DNA of 6,731 bases from Defluviitaleaceae bacterium. GTDB lineage: Bacteria; Bacillota; Clostridia; Lachnospirales; UBA5962. The position numbers and the translations under genes were made by a program. The notes under the pieces are model-generated. The model was not told the DNA's origin, searched no databases, and worked only from the letters and a program-made list of their open reading frames with translations. Of the stretch, positions 5,703-6,731 are shown one piece after another (the first letter of the stretch is position 1; each line of letters begins with the position of its first letter). The stretch covers positions 1 through 6,731 of the forward strand of contig WRFW01000138.1 in the NCBI GenBank assembly GCA_009787435.1, read 5' to 3'.

Positions 5703-6182
5703 ATGCAAATAACTATAGAAAATAGAACTTTTGAAAAACAAAATATTATGTATATGCCTGTTACTCTTAAACATGAAGAAATGTTTGACACTGCTAGGTT
5801 TTTTATGAAAATAGGTATGCAGCTTTTCCAAACTGGCGGGCGTGGCTCTGGTGCTTCTTTCATACGCTGGGTTGGAACTAATGAAGATTTTGTTGATTTA
5901 GAAATTTGTATACAAGTTGAAGAATTAGTTGAAGAGAGTGAAGATGGTTCTATAAAAGCTGCTATCTTTGAAGAAAGCATAGGTAAATATGCAGTTGGTT
6001 TGCACAAAGGGGCAAGAAAGTTGCCAGAAGATATAGGAGCAGCTTACACAAAAATGCAAGCTTATTTAGTTGAAAATAACTTGCAATATACGGGGGCTCC
6101 TATAATCCAGTTTAATTTAAATAATATACACCAAGTTCCAGAAGATGAGCTTTTGACAGAGCTTTTATTCCCTGTTTATTAA
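5703..6182 (+). CDS. GyrI-like / effector-binding domain protein (small-molecule binding)
   Basis: The 159-residue protein looks like a stand-alone GyrI-like (AraC/BmrR effector-binding, SOUL-type) domain. The second half shows the usual pattern: GKYAVGLHKGARKLPEDIGAA, a helix AYTKMQAYLVENNL, then GAPIIQFNLNN and a closing PEDELLTELLFPV. The first half contributes strands and a helix with TGGRGSGASFIRW. There is no helix-turn-helix, so it is not a complete transcription regulator. Free-standing relatives are thought to bind or hydrolyse small hydrophobic compounds; the ligand here is unknown. ATG 5703 is supported by an AGAGG site (5686-5690) with a rather long 12-base gap. No strong promoter is seen, and read-through from the tRNAs is possible. 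A terminator-like structure starts on its stop codon. Confidence 0.75.
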   Translation: MQITIENRTFEKQNIMYMPVTLKHEEMFDTARFFMKIGMQLFQTGGRGSGASFIRWVGTNEDFVDLEICIQVEELVEESEDGSIKAAIFEESIGKYAVGLHKGARKLPEDIGAAYTKMQAYLVENNLQYTGAPIIQFNLNNIHQVPEDELLTELLFPVY

Positions 6183-6303
6183 AAAAAGAGGTTTAAAAAT
6201 ACTAGCTAGCTAGGCTAATTCACGGAGTTTTAGTTTTACAAACTAAAATAATCCTCCGCAATTATTGCCCTGTTGCAATTAGTTTTAAAAACCTCTTTTT
6301 TTT
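6181..6303 (+). terminator. Branched terminator-like structure between convergent genes
   Basis: Positions 6181-6194 (A-run then GAGGTTT) pair perfectly over 14 bp with 6289-6302 (AAACCTC then T-run). Four more A-T pairs follow inside a 2-base bulge (6195-6198 with 6283-6286). The stem ends in eight T residues, so it can act as a terminator for the gene ending at 6182; the A-run at the other end gives the mirror signal for the minus-strand gene ending at 6364. The enclosed 84 bases are not a simple loop. They contain a hairpin of CGGAG + TTTTAGTTT (6223-6236) pairing with 6240-6248 and 6254-6258, and a smaller ATTGC/GCAAT hairpin (6264-6279). Confidence 0.6.
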
Positions 6304-6305
6304 GT

Positions 6306-6354
6306 AATTGATTGATTTAAAAACGACCAAAGAGAGCTTTATAAACGCTCAATT
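6306..6354 (+). repeat. Short, diverged intergenic repeat
   Basis: The stretch runs from AATTGATTGA to CGCTCAATT and contains TAAAAACGACCAAAG, the conserved core of the 3' half of the long repeats. The terminal pairing is imperfect (AATTGA with TCAATT), so this copy is more diverged than the one at 2898. It sits directly behind the branched terminator and just beyond the end of the minus-strand gene. Confidence 0.6.
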
Positions 6355-6363
6355 TTATAAAAT

Positions 6364-6731
6364 TTATGCTTCTTTTGTGTAAACCATTAAGTTTACATCT
6401 TTTGTAAACTTCTCAAATCTTAGCTCAGCTTCAAAAGCTATTTTCTCAGCTTCATCAATTCTTTGTTTATATGTTAGCATATCTTTTTTATTTTCTATGT
6501 GCAAGCCTAATACAAAATATGAATAAATCACTTCATTTTTCAACTTTTCATATTTAGATATTTTCTGAACATAATCACTAAATTTTTCAATTATGCTATC
6601 TTTTTGGCCATAAGGTCTTCTTGCTATTTCATCTAATTGGTCTACTAAGTTTTCAAATTTTTCAATTTTTTTTAATAATGTGTTAACTTTATCACATTGG
6701 TTATTATTTTTTGCCCCCTCAATATTATATT
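6364..6731 (-). CDS. C-terminal part of an unrecognised, charged helical protein (partial)
   Basis: On the minus strand a frame ending in TAA (6366-6364) stays open without a stop for 121 codons up to the window edge, which is unlikely by chance in such AT-rich DNA. No start codon is credible inside it, so the gene begins outside the window. The visible part is rich in Lys, Glu, Ile and Leu and looks all-helical, perhaps coiled coil: KKIEKFENLVDQLDEIARR near its start and AEKIAFEAELRFEKFTKD near its end, finishing with VNLMVYTKEA. I recognise no family and see no membrane segment or catalytic motif. It converges on the effector-binding gene. Confidence 0.65.
   Translation of the reverse strand, partial: YNIEGAKNNNQCDKVNTLLKKIEKFENLVDQLDEIARRPYGQKDSIIEKFSDYVQKISKYEKLKNEVIYSYFVLGLHIENKKDMLTYKQRIDEAEKIAFEAELRFEKFTKDVNLMVYTKEA

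Noticed and set aside
5696..6007. Minus-strand frame over the effector-binding gene
   Set aside because: Shadow of the plus-strand gene, which has a ribosome-binding site and a family-like C-terminal pattern.
6700..6722. GAGGGGGC on the minus strand as a ribosome-binding site for the right-edge gene
   Set aside because: The only ATG behind it (about 16 bases on) is out of frame and directly followed by TGA, while the long frame reads through without a start.

Overview
This window looks like chromosomal DNA from a low-GC member of the Bacillota, most likely a Clostridia-like anaerobe. The evidence is AT-rich intergenic DNA, a large Bacillus-type SRP RNA with an Alu domain, the conserved order SRP RNA - dnaX - ybaB/ebfC - recR, a SpoIIM-like membrane protein and tRNAs without encoded CCA. 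No species can be named from the sequence alone.

Layout. Positions 1-35 hold the first codons of a minus-strand gene that runs off the left edge. Positions 306-1814 are a complete histidine ammonia-lyase gene (hutH). It converges on a small membrane-protein gene (1844-2299, minus). Positions 2334-2875 are the SRP RNA unit: promoter, an unusually long structured leader, the SRP RNA and a terminator. Then come dnaX (3012-4265), ybaB/ebfC (4273-4575) and recR (4596-5189), a tight replication/repair operon. Next are a strong promoter and two tRNA genes, Phe(GAA) and Gly(TCC). After these are a stand-alone GyrI-like effector-binding protein (5703-6182), a branched terminator-like structure, and the 3' end of an unrecognised minus-strand gene that enters from the right edge.

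How it works together. The core is housekeeping: protein targeting (SRP RNA), the clamp loader (DnaX), a nucleoid-associated protein (YbaB), recombination mediation (RecR) and translation (tRNAs). HutH is metabolic and stands without other hut genes in view.

The least ordinary feature is a family of intergenic repeats with termini resembling AATTGAG...CTCAATT. There are two near-full copies of about 120 bp (87-207 and 2393-2511), one 5'-half copy starting on the recR stop codon (5188-5240), and three short copies of 46-49 bp (2898-2943, 5622-5669, 6306-6354). All can fold. One long copy separates the SRP promoter from the SRP RNA. The other lies between a good minus-strand promoter and the gene at the left edge. 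They could be MITE-like mobile repeats, a structured RNA family, or both.
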